Assembly (NCBI GenBank): GCA_964605795.1
Contig: CAZSDZ010000006.1
Coordinates: 21,234-85,233, forward strand
From: JAFGOM01 sp964605795
GTDB lineage: Archaea; Halobacteriota; Methanomicrobia; Methanomicrobiales; Methanospirillaceae
Reading direction: 5' to 3'
Length of the DNA: 64,000 bases
Below, in pieces: positions 45,605 to 54,958 of this stretch. The stretch's first letter is position 1. Every line of letters starts with the position of its first letter. The position numbers were made by a program, and so were the translations under genes. The notes beneath the pieces were generated by a model. It worked only from the letters and a program-made list of their open reading frames with translations, was not told where the DNA came from and did not search any database.

Positions 45605-47165
45605 CTACCAGTACCACTGGTTTTTTCCTTCATCTCCTTTATTCCTTTCTTTCTCGATAGGAAAATAACGAGGAGACATTTGTATCACTTCCGAATCAAA
45701 GTTCGGTTTTTTAATGCCATATACATCGGGAATATGTTCTGTAATATTGGTGATATTGGTGATATTATATTGTGGAACAGAGGACTCTTCGTCAGGAGGA
45801 GAAGATCCATCTCTATTGATTGGTAAAGTGTAAATATAGTGTGGACCCCATGCTTCTTCTTCTGGCTTTAGTTCATCTGAACCATTGTCTGATTCTGTTG
45901 GTCCGGGTGTATATTGCGGGCTCCACGGCTGTTCTCCTGGTTGCAACTCGCTCTCGTTTCCGATTGCGATTGAGATTGGATATTGTGCACCCCAAGGCTG
46001 TTCTCCCGGGCTGAGTTCATCTTCACCATCAGGTTGCAGAATCAGAGGGTACTGCGGAGTCCATGGATGTTCTTCCGGGTTGAGTTCATCTCCTGACTGG
46101 GTCCCTGATGTCGAACCTGCTGCTGTTGTCGGATTGGATGGTTCTTGTCCTCCAGTTCCTGTTTGTGTTCCATATCCTGGCTGATATCCTGGTTGAGNNN
46201 NNNNNNNNNNNNNNNNNNNNNNNNNNNNNNNNNNNNNNNNNNNNNNNNNNNNNNNNNNNNNNNNNNNNNNNNNNNNNNNNNNNNNNNNNNNNNNNNNAAG
46301 GTTGATCTCCCTGTGAAGCGGGATTTATCCCTTGATCATACTGATTCTGGTTACCGATTCCTGTTTGTGTTCCATATCCTGGCTGATATCCTGATTGAGA
46401 AGGTTGATCTCCCTGTGAAGCGGGATTTATCCCTTGATCATACTGATTCTGGTTGGCGGTTCCCTGTTGTGCAAGGGTATTGGTATCCATATCTGTTGTA
46501 TCTCCTGAGAACTCATTCCCAATTCCTCCAAAGAGACACATATCAATGTACGAGTTTGTTGTTAGGTAGTAATAGCCACATCCCCGTTTACAGTATACCA
46601 CAACGCAGTAGGAACATCCATTACAGGGGTCAATCCATCCGACATATGCATTGGAACTGGACATGGTATCACTGATATCTGCAGTGGTATATGGATCGGG
46701 TTCCCGGTTCTGGTACACATAGAGATCAAAATCAGCATTACAGCGATCTTCTCTCCATTGTGTGATATACTGAGGATAGAGTCCCATGATCGTGGCCATA
46801 CCCGGAGTACAACTCCCGTCAAGTATCCATTCCATGTAGGAACGTTTTCCGGTTGTTCCAAAACAGTAGATATGGTACTGCCCGGCACAAAGATAATCAG
46901 CAACGATTCCTTGACGATATGGAATACAGAGATAAGGTGCCTGCTTAATAGGTTCTGCATGAGAATTCCATGGAAATATTCCCTGACTCATGGCCTGATC
47001 CGGGACATAGGGTTCTTCGCTATACTCTTTTGATTCTGTACAGCATCCATTGATACAACTCTTCGATTCTCTATAATATTCAGCATAAACGGTTCCCGAG
47101 TACAGGAAGAGAATGCTGATCAGAAGAATTACATAGATAGTTCTTTTTTTTCTATCAATTATCAT
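45605..47165 (-). CDS. Secreted repeat protein with four ExPW motifs, interrupted by an assembly gap
   Basis: The gene starts at ATG 47165 (AGAGGAA upstream) with a signal peptide. A Cys-rich domain (about 30-215) with a PPC-like segment (CNADFDLYVYQNREPD and GCGYYYLTTNSY) comes first. Next are 34-residue repeats (NQNQYDQGINPASQGDQP then SQSGYQPGYGTQTGIG). After the gap it goes on with GTQTGTGGQEP, then four motifs DELNPEEHPWTPQY, DELSPGEQPWGAQY, SELQPGEQPWSPQY and DELKPEEEAWGPHY, and ends at TAG 45605-45607. The gap was filled with 100 N, which breaks the frame artificially; the flanks join in frame at zero length or any whole number of 102-bp units. Function unknown; likely an extended cell-surface protein. 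Confidence 0.78.
45835..46089 (-). repeat. Four tandem ExPW motif units
   Basis: Four degenerate copies, about 40 nt each (near 46050-46089, 45980-46020, 45910-45950 and 45835-45877), encode E/D-L-x-P-x-E-x-P/A-W-x-x-x-Y. The spacing between them is variable and low complexity. The same motif occurs in the proteins at 42295 and 47560. Confidence 0.7.
46152..46478 (-). repeat. 102-bp tandem repeats with an assembly gap (46198-46297)
   Basis: One complete unit lies at 46298-46399, a second starts at 46400, and a partial unit ends at 46197, the other side of the gap. The codons on the two sides of the gap (CCT T and CT CAA) join exactly. The copy number is therefore unknown and the N-run is almost surely collapsed repeats. 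Confidence 0.85.
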
Positions 47166-47559
47166 AAAATTCCTCTCTCATGTTCTTCCTCAAGAAAAAA
47201 ATTGAATACTGTAATGTTATACTTAACGCTGATGATAATAAAGCTAGGTATCTTCTGATGGTCAGCAGAAGATTGGTTTTTGGTATTGATGATGTATCAT
47301 GAATTATTATGATTCATCGCCATTATCATCAATATCTTCCCTTCTTTGGTGTTCTGTCTTTTGCATGAGTACTCATACCTTGTTGTATGGCTCCAATGAA
47401 TGAAAATCCTGCCAGGGTGACAGGAAGACGGTATTGAAAAACCGATCTCTGGTCTCCAGGAGTTGTAATAATTGTGAACGAAAATTTCCAAAAGTGTAAT
47501 ATGGTATTGTAAAAGAAAACTGACAAAAAAGACGATGAATCTTATCCAGGAAAAAGGAG
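47166..47559. other. Intergenic, no gene seen
   Basis: This 394-bp stretch between secreted minus-strand genes has two short overlapping minus frames without a ribosome binding site or recognisable product. It is AT-rich near its right-hand edge, as expected for promoter and terminator sequence. Confidence 0.45.
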
Positions 47560-49905
47560 TTAGATTCGGGACCCGGTGTTATTTCCCCTCCGCAACTGGT
47601 AATATGATCCCCATGCGTCTTCGTCAGGAGTCAGTTCTTCTCCTGGGATAACTGGTTGCTGGATTGTAGTATCAGGCTGGGTTGCCGGAACTGTCGCATC
47701 GGAAGGCCATGAGCTGCCGATTACCTCGGTGTATGCCTTGATAATGACATTTGCATTCTGATAGTTCGGATTGGCAGTAAGATCCTGCCAGATAACCCCA
47801 TCAGGGCTGACAAAGCTCTGTCCGGGTGCTGACGAGGCTCCCGAGGTCATCCCGGCAATCCTGTTCTCAATTGGGATGGGATAGTCATTGAATGGTTCTA
47901 TCACTTTCACAACCACAGAGAATGGCTCTCCAGCAGAGACCGGTACCGGATCTATCGGGATCGTATAGTAGCCGGGAACACTGATGGTTCCAGAAGCCTG
48001 GGAGACGAGTGTTCCACTCATCGGTCCTGCTGCTGCTCCCCGGAATACAGATATTTCATATTCTGAAGGAGTTACTTTAACAACCTGTAACTGTCCTCCA
48101 ATCTCTACTACTTTATAACTTCCTGCCTCGCTAACAACAAAACCGACTCCTTTTATCAGTTCATCTGCCTGAGCAGTATAAACGTTGGCAAACCAGCCGA
48201 CAGGTGATCCGAATCCCATGTTTCCGGTCCATCCATAGGGATCGTACGCGTATATATTGTCATAATTCCCGATTGAATCCGCGTTGTTAAAGAGGAAATT
48301 CTCTGTTCCGATGTACTTGTCATAGTAACTGGCCCAGAAGTACCCGTCATTCCCCCAATCCGGACCCCAGCTGTTCCTGACAAGGAACGCTCCCGGCGGA
48401 TACCCGGGAACCTCGTAATTGTCATCCCATCCTTCAATAACGACCTGGTGATTTGGTTTTTCATCTCCTTCATAGATATACCAGGTTCCATCCCCGGCTT
48501 CCATCCACTCCCGGGTTCCGTACATTCGTGTCATGACGCCGCCGTACAGCATTACTGCCAGTTTCAGATTCATCAAACCTTCCGGCCCTTGTTTATCAGG
48601 GATGATCATGACCTCCTGAACATGGACCTCTGGAGCAAAAGATTGCGGAGTTGATTGTCCGGGATCATAGGGATCATCTGCTTCATTAACCGCACCCTGC
48701 CACCTGGTCAGGTAGCCAAGAGAGATTAATCCGTTACCTCCATCACATTGCCCTCCATCCCAGAGACGGTGAGCTTTTAGATTATTCTCAGAGAGGTCGA
48801 ATTCCCTGTCCGGCAACTGGTTAGACTCAAGGGATCCCATGGTGGCAAAGATCCAGCAGGATCCGCAGTCCCCCTGGTCTTTTACCGGGGATGATCTCCC
48901 TTCTTCAGGAAGACTGAATCGTGATGGCAGTGAGAAGGGGAAGAGTTCTCCAAGATATGCATCTCCTCCGGTGGTTATTGTCCCGGGTGGGGGTCCAGTC
49001 ATTCCAGTCGTTCCCGATGTCCCTGAAGCAAAAGACGAGCTGATTATCTGCTGTATTGCCGCGCTATTGTAACCTGAAGGGATCGAACCAGGCACTCCTG
49101 TTGCAATAAGGCTTCCCAGATTCCCAAAGATAGTGATACCATCAAGATAAGAGAGATCAACTGAAACCGGCACGTAACCGAAGTTATTGATCATATTGAC
49201 TCCGAATCCGGGAAAATCGGCTAGTTCAGGGTTTAATGGAGCCTGTATCATATCAGGAACCGGTCCGGAGGCAGGAACTGGCGCCGTTTCACAACATTGA
49301 ACAATCACCTGAGCCGGAGGAGATGCTTCAACATGGCCATCTGAGAAGATTACTGTCTCTGTCAGCAGATAGGTTCCCGGGGTGTTGAAGGTATAGGGAA
49401 CCTCAGCACCGAGGAGTATCTCTCCGGTCCCAATATCCCATTTCCAGTCGATCGGAACAACCCCATTTGTTGCGTAGGATTGATCTGCCAGGTATACCGT
49501 TACAGGGGCACAATCCCCCGCCTGGGACATCGTTGGATTTACCGTATATGATGTAGTCATGACTGGGACCGCAGCTACCGGTTGACCACAGTTGACCGGC
49601 GGGGCAAGATGACAGTTTCTAAAACACGTGCATCCATGGCTGCACCGGCAGTCAGTCTTGGTAAGTTTTTTGGTGTCCGGGTACTGGTAGACTGGAACCA
49701 GTCCATCACCTCCTCCAATGATCGTCGTTGTCGATATCGAGGTGATATGTGAGGGGGCATAGGTAACGGTAGGATGTGGATAATAGTCATCTCCATAACC
49801 ATCATCATATCCAGAGCAGGTTCCACTATCACAACTGGCAAGAACCGGCACAATAATAATGCCAAATAGCAGTATTAGTGGCAGAAAAATCGTCAAATGT
49901 TTCAT
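47560..49905 (-). CDS. Secreted papain-like (C1A) cysteine protease with C-terminal ExPW motif
   Basis: This is a 781-residue protein, ATG 49905 preceded by GGGGAGAG. After the signal peptide come a Cys-rich stretch (CDSGTCSGYDDG, CRCSHGCTCFRNC), a PKD-like domain (about 115-205) and the peptidase domain (about 330-560): oxyanion Gln and catalytic Cys in KDQGDCGSCWIFA, His in PNHQVVIEGW, Asn in VRNSWGPDWG. A lectin-like beta region follows (about 575-710), and the tail has EELTPDEDAWGSYY near the end. All catalytic residues are present. It may process Cys-rich neighbours or shed cell-wall proteins. The shared motif links it to the proteins at 42295 and 45605; that link is new to me. Confidence 0.9.
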   Translation of the reverse strand: MKHLTIFLPLILLFGIIIVPVLASCDSGTCSGYDDGYGDDYYPHPTVTYAPSHITSISTTTIIGGGDGLVPVYQYPDTKKLTKTDCRCSHGCTCFRNCHLAPPVNCGQPVAAVPVMTTSYTVNPTMSQAGDCAPVTVYLADQSYATNGVVPIDWKWDIGTGEILLGAEVPYTFNTPGTYLLTETVIFSDGHVEASPPAQVIVQCCETAPVPASGPVPDMIQAPLNPELADFPGFGVNMINNFGYVPVSVDLSYLDGITIFGNLGSLIATGVPGSIPSGYNSAAIQQIISSSFASGTSGTTGMTGPPPGTITTGGDAYLGELFPFSLPSRFSLPEEGRSSPVKDQGDCGSCWIFATMGSLESNQLPDREFDLSENNLKAHRLWDGGQCDGGNGLISLGYLTRWQGAVNEADDPYDPGQSTPQSFAPEVHVQEVMIIPDKQGPEGLMNLKLAVMLYGGVMTRMYGTREWMEAGDGTWYIYEGDEKPNHQVVIEGWDDNYEVPGYPPGAFLVRNSWGPDWGNDGYFWASYYDKYIGTENFLFNNADSIGNYDNIYAYDPYGWTGNMGFGSPVGWFANVYTAQADELIKGVGFVVSEAGSYKVVEIGGQLQVVKVTPSEYEISVFRGAAAGPMSGTLVSQASGTISVPGYYTIPIDPVPVSAGEPFSVVVKVIEPFNDYPIPIENRIAGMTSGASSAPGQSFVSPDGVIWQDLTANPNYQNANVIIKAYTEVIGSSWPSDATVPATQPDTTIQQPVIPGEELTPDEDAWGSYYQLRRGNNTGSRI

Positions 49906-50122
49906 TTTTTCTCTCCCCTTATCATTTACTAATTATCCTGTCTAATCAACTATACCGATGATAAACATAAAAAAGTAATCTTTTGGTAATGGATAGTTTG
50001 GTTCGTGATATCAGGTATAAAGAGCATAAAGATATCGTTATGTTTACTATGAATCCCATGCAGAATCTGGCTTCATTAAAAGATAACCCGGAAAAAAGGG
50101 GTATCTTAAAAACTGATTCTGG
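49906..50122. other. Spacer between the two protease genes
   Basis: This 217-bp spacer carries AT-rich promoter-like sequence and the ribosome binding site for 47560-49905. No gene is seen. Confidence 0.4.
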
Positions 50123-52393
50123 TTACTCGTGTTTGAGAGCCATCGAGAAGGTCTCATTCTGTAATCCGTTCCCAACGGTGAGCTTGATGGGGTATGTTCC
50201 TGGTGTAGAAAATGTCCAGCAGACGTTCTGTCCGGTGGCGTCGGTAACGCCATCATTGGTAAAGTCCCATAACCAGGAGGTTGGTGGTGGGGTTCCGGTC
50301 GATCTGTCGGTAAAGTATATTTTCAGGGGAGATACTCCTGTCGTGGGCCAGTAGGTGAAGTCACTCATGAGGGAACTGATGGTGAATGCATTCTCAAGGG
50401 TACCCGATAATCCACTCGGGTTTGTTACCACAACATTCCAGTTCCCAATAGCCTTGCCGGTTAGATCAAAGCTACCGGTAATCTTTGTAGCTGATACCAC
50501 CACTACCCCGGTCGCAGGAATATCACTCTCACCTGTTTTGCTCAGTTTTACCGTTGCGCCACTCACAAAATTACTACCTGCAAGGTTGGTGATACTGACA
50601 GTTCCTTCATTTAAACCCGATGCCGGAGTTATTCCGGAGACAATCGGTGCAGGTTCCTGGGGAGCACCGGTAATTATCACACCAAGAGTATACGGTCCGG
50701 ATCCGGAATAGGCATGGATCATCACGTAATAATTCCCAGAGACCGGATTGGTGCGGACTATCTCTTCATCAGGGTCTGGTGAGATGGAATTCCAGTCAAA
50801 GATGGATGTTGTGGGTGCACTTCCCCGTTTTACATAGAGATCAAAGTCCGTTCCCGTTGGTCCGTCAAGAATAAACGAGACCTCAGTTGCGCCACTTGGA
50901 ACCGGGTATGGTCCATAATTATGTTTCTGGCCAGTATAGAGTGTTCCCGATTCATGGTAGTCGTATGGCGACTCTCCGGTAATGGAAAATGCACCTGCCC
51001 GACTTCCGCTCTGCCCGTCAGGATTGGTAACAACGAGATCCCATGTTCCCGGTTCCTTTGATACCAGGTTGAGGGAGCATGTTATCTGGGATGATGAGAC
51101 AAGAGCCACGCTTGAAGCAGTAATGTCATTATAGCCGCTTCGGGTCAGTTTTACCGTTGCACCTTCCCTGAAATTGCTCCCGGCAAGGTTGGTGATACTG
51201 ACCGTCCCGGTATTTGCACCGGTTGCAGGGGTAATGGAGGTAACCGTGGGAGCTGGATAGGTGGTTCCGGTAAACTGTACATTATAACTGTAATACATCG
51301 AGACCGGCAGATAGGAGTAGCCGGGAACGGTGGCAGAGTAGTCAATATCCATCTCAATCCTGATAGTTCCAGGAAGATGGGGACTGTTGTCCCGGGTTCC
51401 CCAGCTGTTCAGTACAACCCAGTATCCTTTTCCGTCATTATTGGGATCCTCATACCCGATGATCGTCATGGCATGACCGCCGAAACTACCCGATGATCCC
51501 ACTCCTGCTACCGGGTTGTATTCATACGATGCTCCCTGATCCCATGCGTAAAAGAAGTCTGCACTGTTGTCATACCAGTAGAAAGCAATCCAGACTGCTT
51601 TGTTCTGGTCAAGAACACTCTTGATGTTGTTTATTGCGGTCTGACGGGTTACTCCGGTGGTGGTTATCTGCTGGGTAGAGATCTGTGTGATGGGATAATT
51701 CGGGGTGGTGGTAATCTGGGAAGCAGGACGAGCAGTAGATCCCCCACAGGATCGTGAACCATCTGCATAGGATGCACCGGTATTAGACCAGGGAATAAAC
51801 CGGTAGTTGCCTGTGTTTGTATAAAAGGTCACGACATCCTCTGCAAATCCTCCACAGCATGCAAACCCTGACCCTGTCCCACCATTGTAATTAGAATTCA
51901 GGTACTGCATAGAGAGCTGATTTTTCACTCCGTTCTGGACCGAGTGAGCTACCTCAATGACCCCGGTTCCTGCCCATGCCCAGCAGTTACCGCAGTATCC
52001 CTGGTCACGTTGTGCGATATTAGCTGAGGTATACGGGACGTGGGATGAGAGATCGACTGATGACTGGAGATTTGCTGATTGAAATTCAGTTGAAGCAGCA
52101 ACATTATATGCAGTTCCTTTATCTTTCTGGTAGGCGTCTGCAAATGCGAGTGCCATATCCTCGTCTATTACCATGATCCCATGTTGATGCAGATATTGTG
52201 CAGTACTGACACAAGTCGGACAGGAATCTTCCGGCGTATCTGTGTCTGGAATTGGTACGATATTTCCTGCTATTGTGGGGATAACTCCGTCAGGTTGAAC
52301 CAGAAGAGATCCCGATGGTTCACCGGGTACCGCAGTACTAAAGAGCAGGAGAAGCAGAATGATTAATAGTGGAAAAAGATATCTGATATTCAT
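50123..52393 (-). CDS. Secreted papain-like (C1A) cysteine protease with IPT, PPC and PKD domains
   Basis: This is a 756-residue protein. The start ATG 52393 follows GGTGAGGG; the frame is open to GTG 52402. The signal peptide leads to a peptidase domain (about 120-370) with QRDQGYCGNCWAWA (Gln, Cys), FACCGGFAEDV, GGHAMTIIGYED (His) and VVLNSWGTRD (Asn). Then follow an IPT/TIG domain (about 385-465), a PPC domain (GTDFDLYVKRGSA, about 470-575), a second IPT/TIG domain (about 580-670) and a PKD domain (SDFTYWPTTGVSPL, TSWLWDFTNDG). The add-on domains suggest binding to polymers or to the envelope. It has no ExPW motif. Catalysis is expected. Confidence 0.92.
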   Translation of the reverse strand: MNIRYLFPLLIILLLLLFSTAVPGEPSGSLLVQPDGVIPTIAGNIVPIPDTDTPEDSCPTCVSTAQYLHQHGIMVIDEDMALAFADAYQKDKGTAYNVAASTEFQSANLQSSVDLSSHVPYTSANIAQRDQGYCGNCWAWAGTGVIEVAHSVQNGVKNQLSMQYLNSNYNGGTGSGFACCGGFAEDVVTFYTNTGNYRFIPWSNTGASYADGSRSCGGSTARPASQITTTPNYPITQISTQQITTTGVTRQTAINNIKSVLDQNKAVWIAFYWYDNSADFFYAWDQGASYEYNPVAGVGSSGSFGGHAMTIIGYEDPNNDGKGYWVVLNSWGTRDNSPHLPGTIRIEMDIDYSATVPGYSYLPVSMYYSYNVQFTGTTYPAPTVTSITPATGANTGTVSITNLAGSNFREGATVKLTRSGYNDITASSVALVSSSQITCSLNLVSKEPGTWDLVVTNPDGQSGSRAGAFSITGESPYDYHESGTLYTGQKHNYGPYPVPSGATEVSFILDGPTGTDFDLYVKRGSAPTTSIFDWNSISPDPDEEIVRTNPVSGNYYVMIHAYSGSGPYTLGVIITGAPQEPAPIVSGITPASGLNEGTVSITNLAGSNFVSGATVKLSKTGESDIPATGVVVVSATKITGSFDLTGKAIGNWNVVVTNPSGLSGTLENAFTISSLMSDFTYWPTTGVSPLKIYFTDRSTGTPPPTSWLWDFTNDGVTDATGQNVCWTFSTPGTYPIKLTVGNGLQNETFSMALKHE

Positions 52394-52947
52394 TACCCTC
52401 ACCCATATGGTTCAGGATTGCTTTCATAGAAGATAAATGTTATCTCCCTTTCTGAGCATACATTCTTCTTTTTCTGTAAGGAGTTGCTTAAAATACAACG
52501 ATTAATCTTAATTTTAGAAATAAAGAATAATAATGAATTACATGGGTAAATATCGGATAATTATTATCCATTTTTGAAATGAAGCCCTATATTTCTAACA
52601 TAAAAAGGCAGCCTAAAAATAGAGTCTGCGCGATTAATTATACCGATTCCTCCTTCAGGGTATCGGTGATGAAAAGCAGCAACCTATAGGATACTCTAAA
52701 AATATGCAGTACAAAAATTGCGTTTAAATCCATTAAAAACCTGGTCTCTCTTTTTCCTCTGCTCTGGATCTGTTTTATGCATGAAAAGAAGAGAACCTGT
52801 TTGACGGTTGTTTTTAGATCCCTTCTTCTGGTATATTTCAGATCATAGTCTGTTCCGTTAGGATCGAAAACGATAGATATGGGAACTTATAGATGTCATT
52901 ATGTAAATTTTATTTTACAAAAAGTCAAAATCATGCAGGTGACACTC
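52394..52947. other. Intergenic region with a small palindrome in the lipoprotein promoter
   Basis: No gene is seen in this 554-bp divergent stretch. TGTAAA at 52902-52907 and TTTACA at 52914-52919 form a 6-bp inverted repeat about 29 bp before the lipoprotein start, in the right place for a core promoter or an operator. Confidence 0.4.
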
Positions 52948-53610
52948 ATGAAAAAAATGTACATACCAATTGGGATGCTCTTTATGCTAGCATCGTTCCT
53001 ATCGGCAGGATGTGTTGCTGAACAGAATCAGCAGGTACCCCCGGCAGGTGATTTCGGGAATGGTCCGCAGGATTGTACTGATTATGTGGCAGCTGCAGCA
53101 GCATTAGGGATCACGGAAGAAGAATTGCGAACCGCAATTCATCCGGGACCGGACTTTACGGCAGCCGCAGCAATGCTTGGTGTAACCGAAGAATCATTGC
53201 AGGATGCTTTGGGAAGTTTCGGGGGTTTTGGAAAACCAAGACAGCAAGGAGAACCCGGTCAGGCAGGACCGGACTTTTCAGCAGCCGCAGCAACACTTGG
53301 AGTAACCGAAGAAGCCCTTATATCAGCTCTCGGGATGGATAGGCAGGAAACGAGGATGGATTTAGCATCGATGGCAGCGGAACTCGGAGTAACCGAGGAT
53401 GCATTAAAAGCAGTCATGGGTACTCCGGGAGAAGAAGGACCCGGGGACTTTGCAGCAATGGCAGCGGAACTCGGTGTATCAGAAGATGAGCTCCGATCAG
53501 TAATGGGGCCCGGAGAACGGGATGGTGCTTATCTTACCCGGGCTGCCGGGGCTCTTGGAATCACACAGGAAGAGCTACAGGCAGCACTGGATGCTGCAAA
53601 GATCTGTTGA
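52948..53610 (+). CDS. Lipoprotein with six helical repeats
   Basis: This is a 220-residue protein, ATG 52948 after AGGTGA. A signal peptide with lipobox SAGC (Cys about residue 22) is followed by six repeats of about 30 residues: D-F-x-A-A-A-A-x-L-G-V-T-E-E-x-L-x-x-A-L/M-G. The linkers are Gly/Pro/Glu-rich (GEPGQAGP). Such repeats form short helix pairs, like a helical-bundle scaffold; the function is not known. The frame is open further upstream but that region has no homology and no ribosome binding site. Confidence 0.82.
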   Translation: MKKMYIPIGMLFMLASFLSAGCVAEQNQQVPPAGDFGNGPQDCTDYVAAAAALGITEEELRTAIHPGPDFTAAAAMLGVTEESLQDALGSFGGFGKPRQQGEPGQAGPDFSAAAATLGVTEEALISALGMDRQETRMDLASMAAELGVTEDALKAVMGTPGEEGPGDFAAMAAELGVSEDELRSVMGPGERDGAYLTRAAGALGITQEELQAALDAAKIC

Positions 53611-53777
53611 AATTTCCATCAAAAGTGTCTATATGAACTTTTGATACTCCCTTTTTGGGTTTCTAGTATAATATCAGGTATCGTTACTCTCCTGCAAGAT
53701 AATTGAGTTATCCCTAATTCTTTTATAAAGATTTATTAGTTGAGGGACTTATATTTGTTACAGGTTGATTGGAACGT

Positions 53778-54302
53778 ATGAAAATTCGATCTGAGAAACA
53801 CAAGGTAATAAACAAGTTAATCCCTTTTCTTACCCTTACCCTTATCGTTTCGATTCTTTTCTTGGTGGCACTGCCGGTATCTGCCCTGTCCGTTACCGAG
53901 GCATCCATCGATCTTGCGGACGACAACAGCGGAACCATCACTGCAACATACAAGCTCTCTGATCACGAGATTGCAATCCTGTCTTCCGAGAGTGCGGGAG
54001 TTCTGCGTATGGCTAACACCCTTCTCGGGTTAGACGAGAACGGATCAGGGACCTGGTCCTTTACCGTCAATAACATGACCCAGTATGCGGATATGGACGG
54101 GCAGCCGGTTCTTCTCCTGCACGGGTTTTACTTTGACCGGTTTGACTGGAGAACCAATAACACCCTTATTAAAGATTATCCAAGGCTTGCCCTGATCCAA
54201 CCTGATTTTATGCCGGATCACGTTACCATTGTCTGGCCGGACGGCAGGGAACTTCCCCTTGAGAATATCATGTATATACCGAATATGTATATCACCGTTT
54301 AG
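53778..54302 (+). CDS. Secreted protein of unknown function (complete paralogue of the pseudogene at 55411)
   Basis: This is a 174-residue protein, ATG 53778. A basic N-terminus and TM-like signal segment (about 13-35) precede an extracytoplasmic domain with the stretches SFTVNNMTQYADMDGQP, GFYFDRFDWRTNN and VTIVWPDGRELPLE. The family is not recognised. A decayed copy with the same WPDGRE ending lies 1.1 kb downstream. Confidence 0.75.
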   Translation: MKIRSEKHKVINKLIPFLTLTLIVSILFLVALPVSALSVTEASIDLADDNSGTITATYKLSDHEIAILSSESAGVLRMANTLLGLDENGSGTWSFTVNNMTQYADMDGQPVLLLHGFYFDRFDWRTNNTLIKDYPRLALIQPDFMPDHVTIVWPDGRELPLENIMYIPNMYITV

Positions 54303-54369
54303 ATGCCTCTTATGTTTCTGTTTTATGGGTGAGGCGAATGTGAAGTATTCCTTATGTATCGTATCGTTT

Positions 54370-54600
54370 CTACCTCATATGGCAATCTGATCCCATGGAG
54401 TAAACAACATTAGGGAAATTTTCAAGAAAAGGAGACTTGGAAAGGCAGTTCTTTAACAGAAACCCGTTCTGTAATCGCTCCTGGTTAAGAATCATCACAA
54501 CGGTGGTATCCTGTTCCCGGTGCAGGTTAATCTTTTGGAATAAAGAGATAATTTGGGACATATTGTAACGGTACGGTTCGTCAGTTTGTTGTGTATAAAT
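54370..54600 (-). pseudogene. Remnant of an ABC transporter ATPase (LolD/MacB type)
   Basis: Read on the minus strand, the frame gives TDEPYRYN, then SQIISLFQKINLHREQDTTVV. This matches Walker B (ADEPTG) followed by the helix and strand of LolD-like ATPases (EIMxLFxxLNxExGTTVVMVTH) with the loop after DEP shortened. No P-loop, signature motif or H-loop is found nearby. Only the last third of a gene seems left, so this is decay. The match is by eye; a profile search would settle it. Confidence 0.5.
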
Positions 54601-54958
54601 AAATAAGGGATTCCCGAATATCTGGCCTTTTTAAGATTGCATATTCCGTCCATTGCTACGGTATGGAACCAGAGGACGGTTAATCAACCTGATGATCTTA
54701 CTCAGAGAACATGAAGTTCCTGTCTCTTATCTCATGAATGAGCATCTGGTTGTGAGAATTATCAAAAAAGGCGTTCTTTATTGATACAGGTAGGTTCTTT
54801 TGGCATCAGGATAGAAGAAGAATCATTTCATGAACCAGGTGAACATCTTTCGATACCGGGATTAACGGGTATTTTGCAATCAGAATATCTTTTTCCCAGT
54901 ATTCATCTCCATTTTTATCAAAGAGAACATTTATCTCATTTCTGGGAAAAATACTGGT

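Noticed and set aside
47297..47526. Two small overlapping minus-strand frames
   Set aside because: No ribosome binding site, no domain, and they lie in AT-rich spacer.
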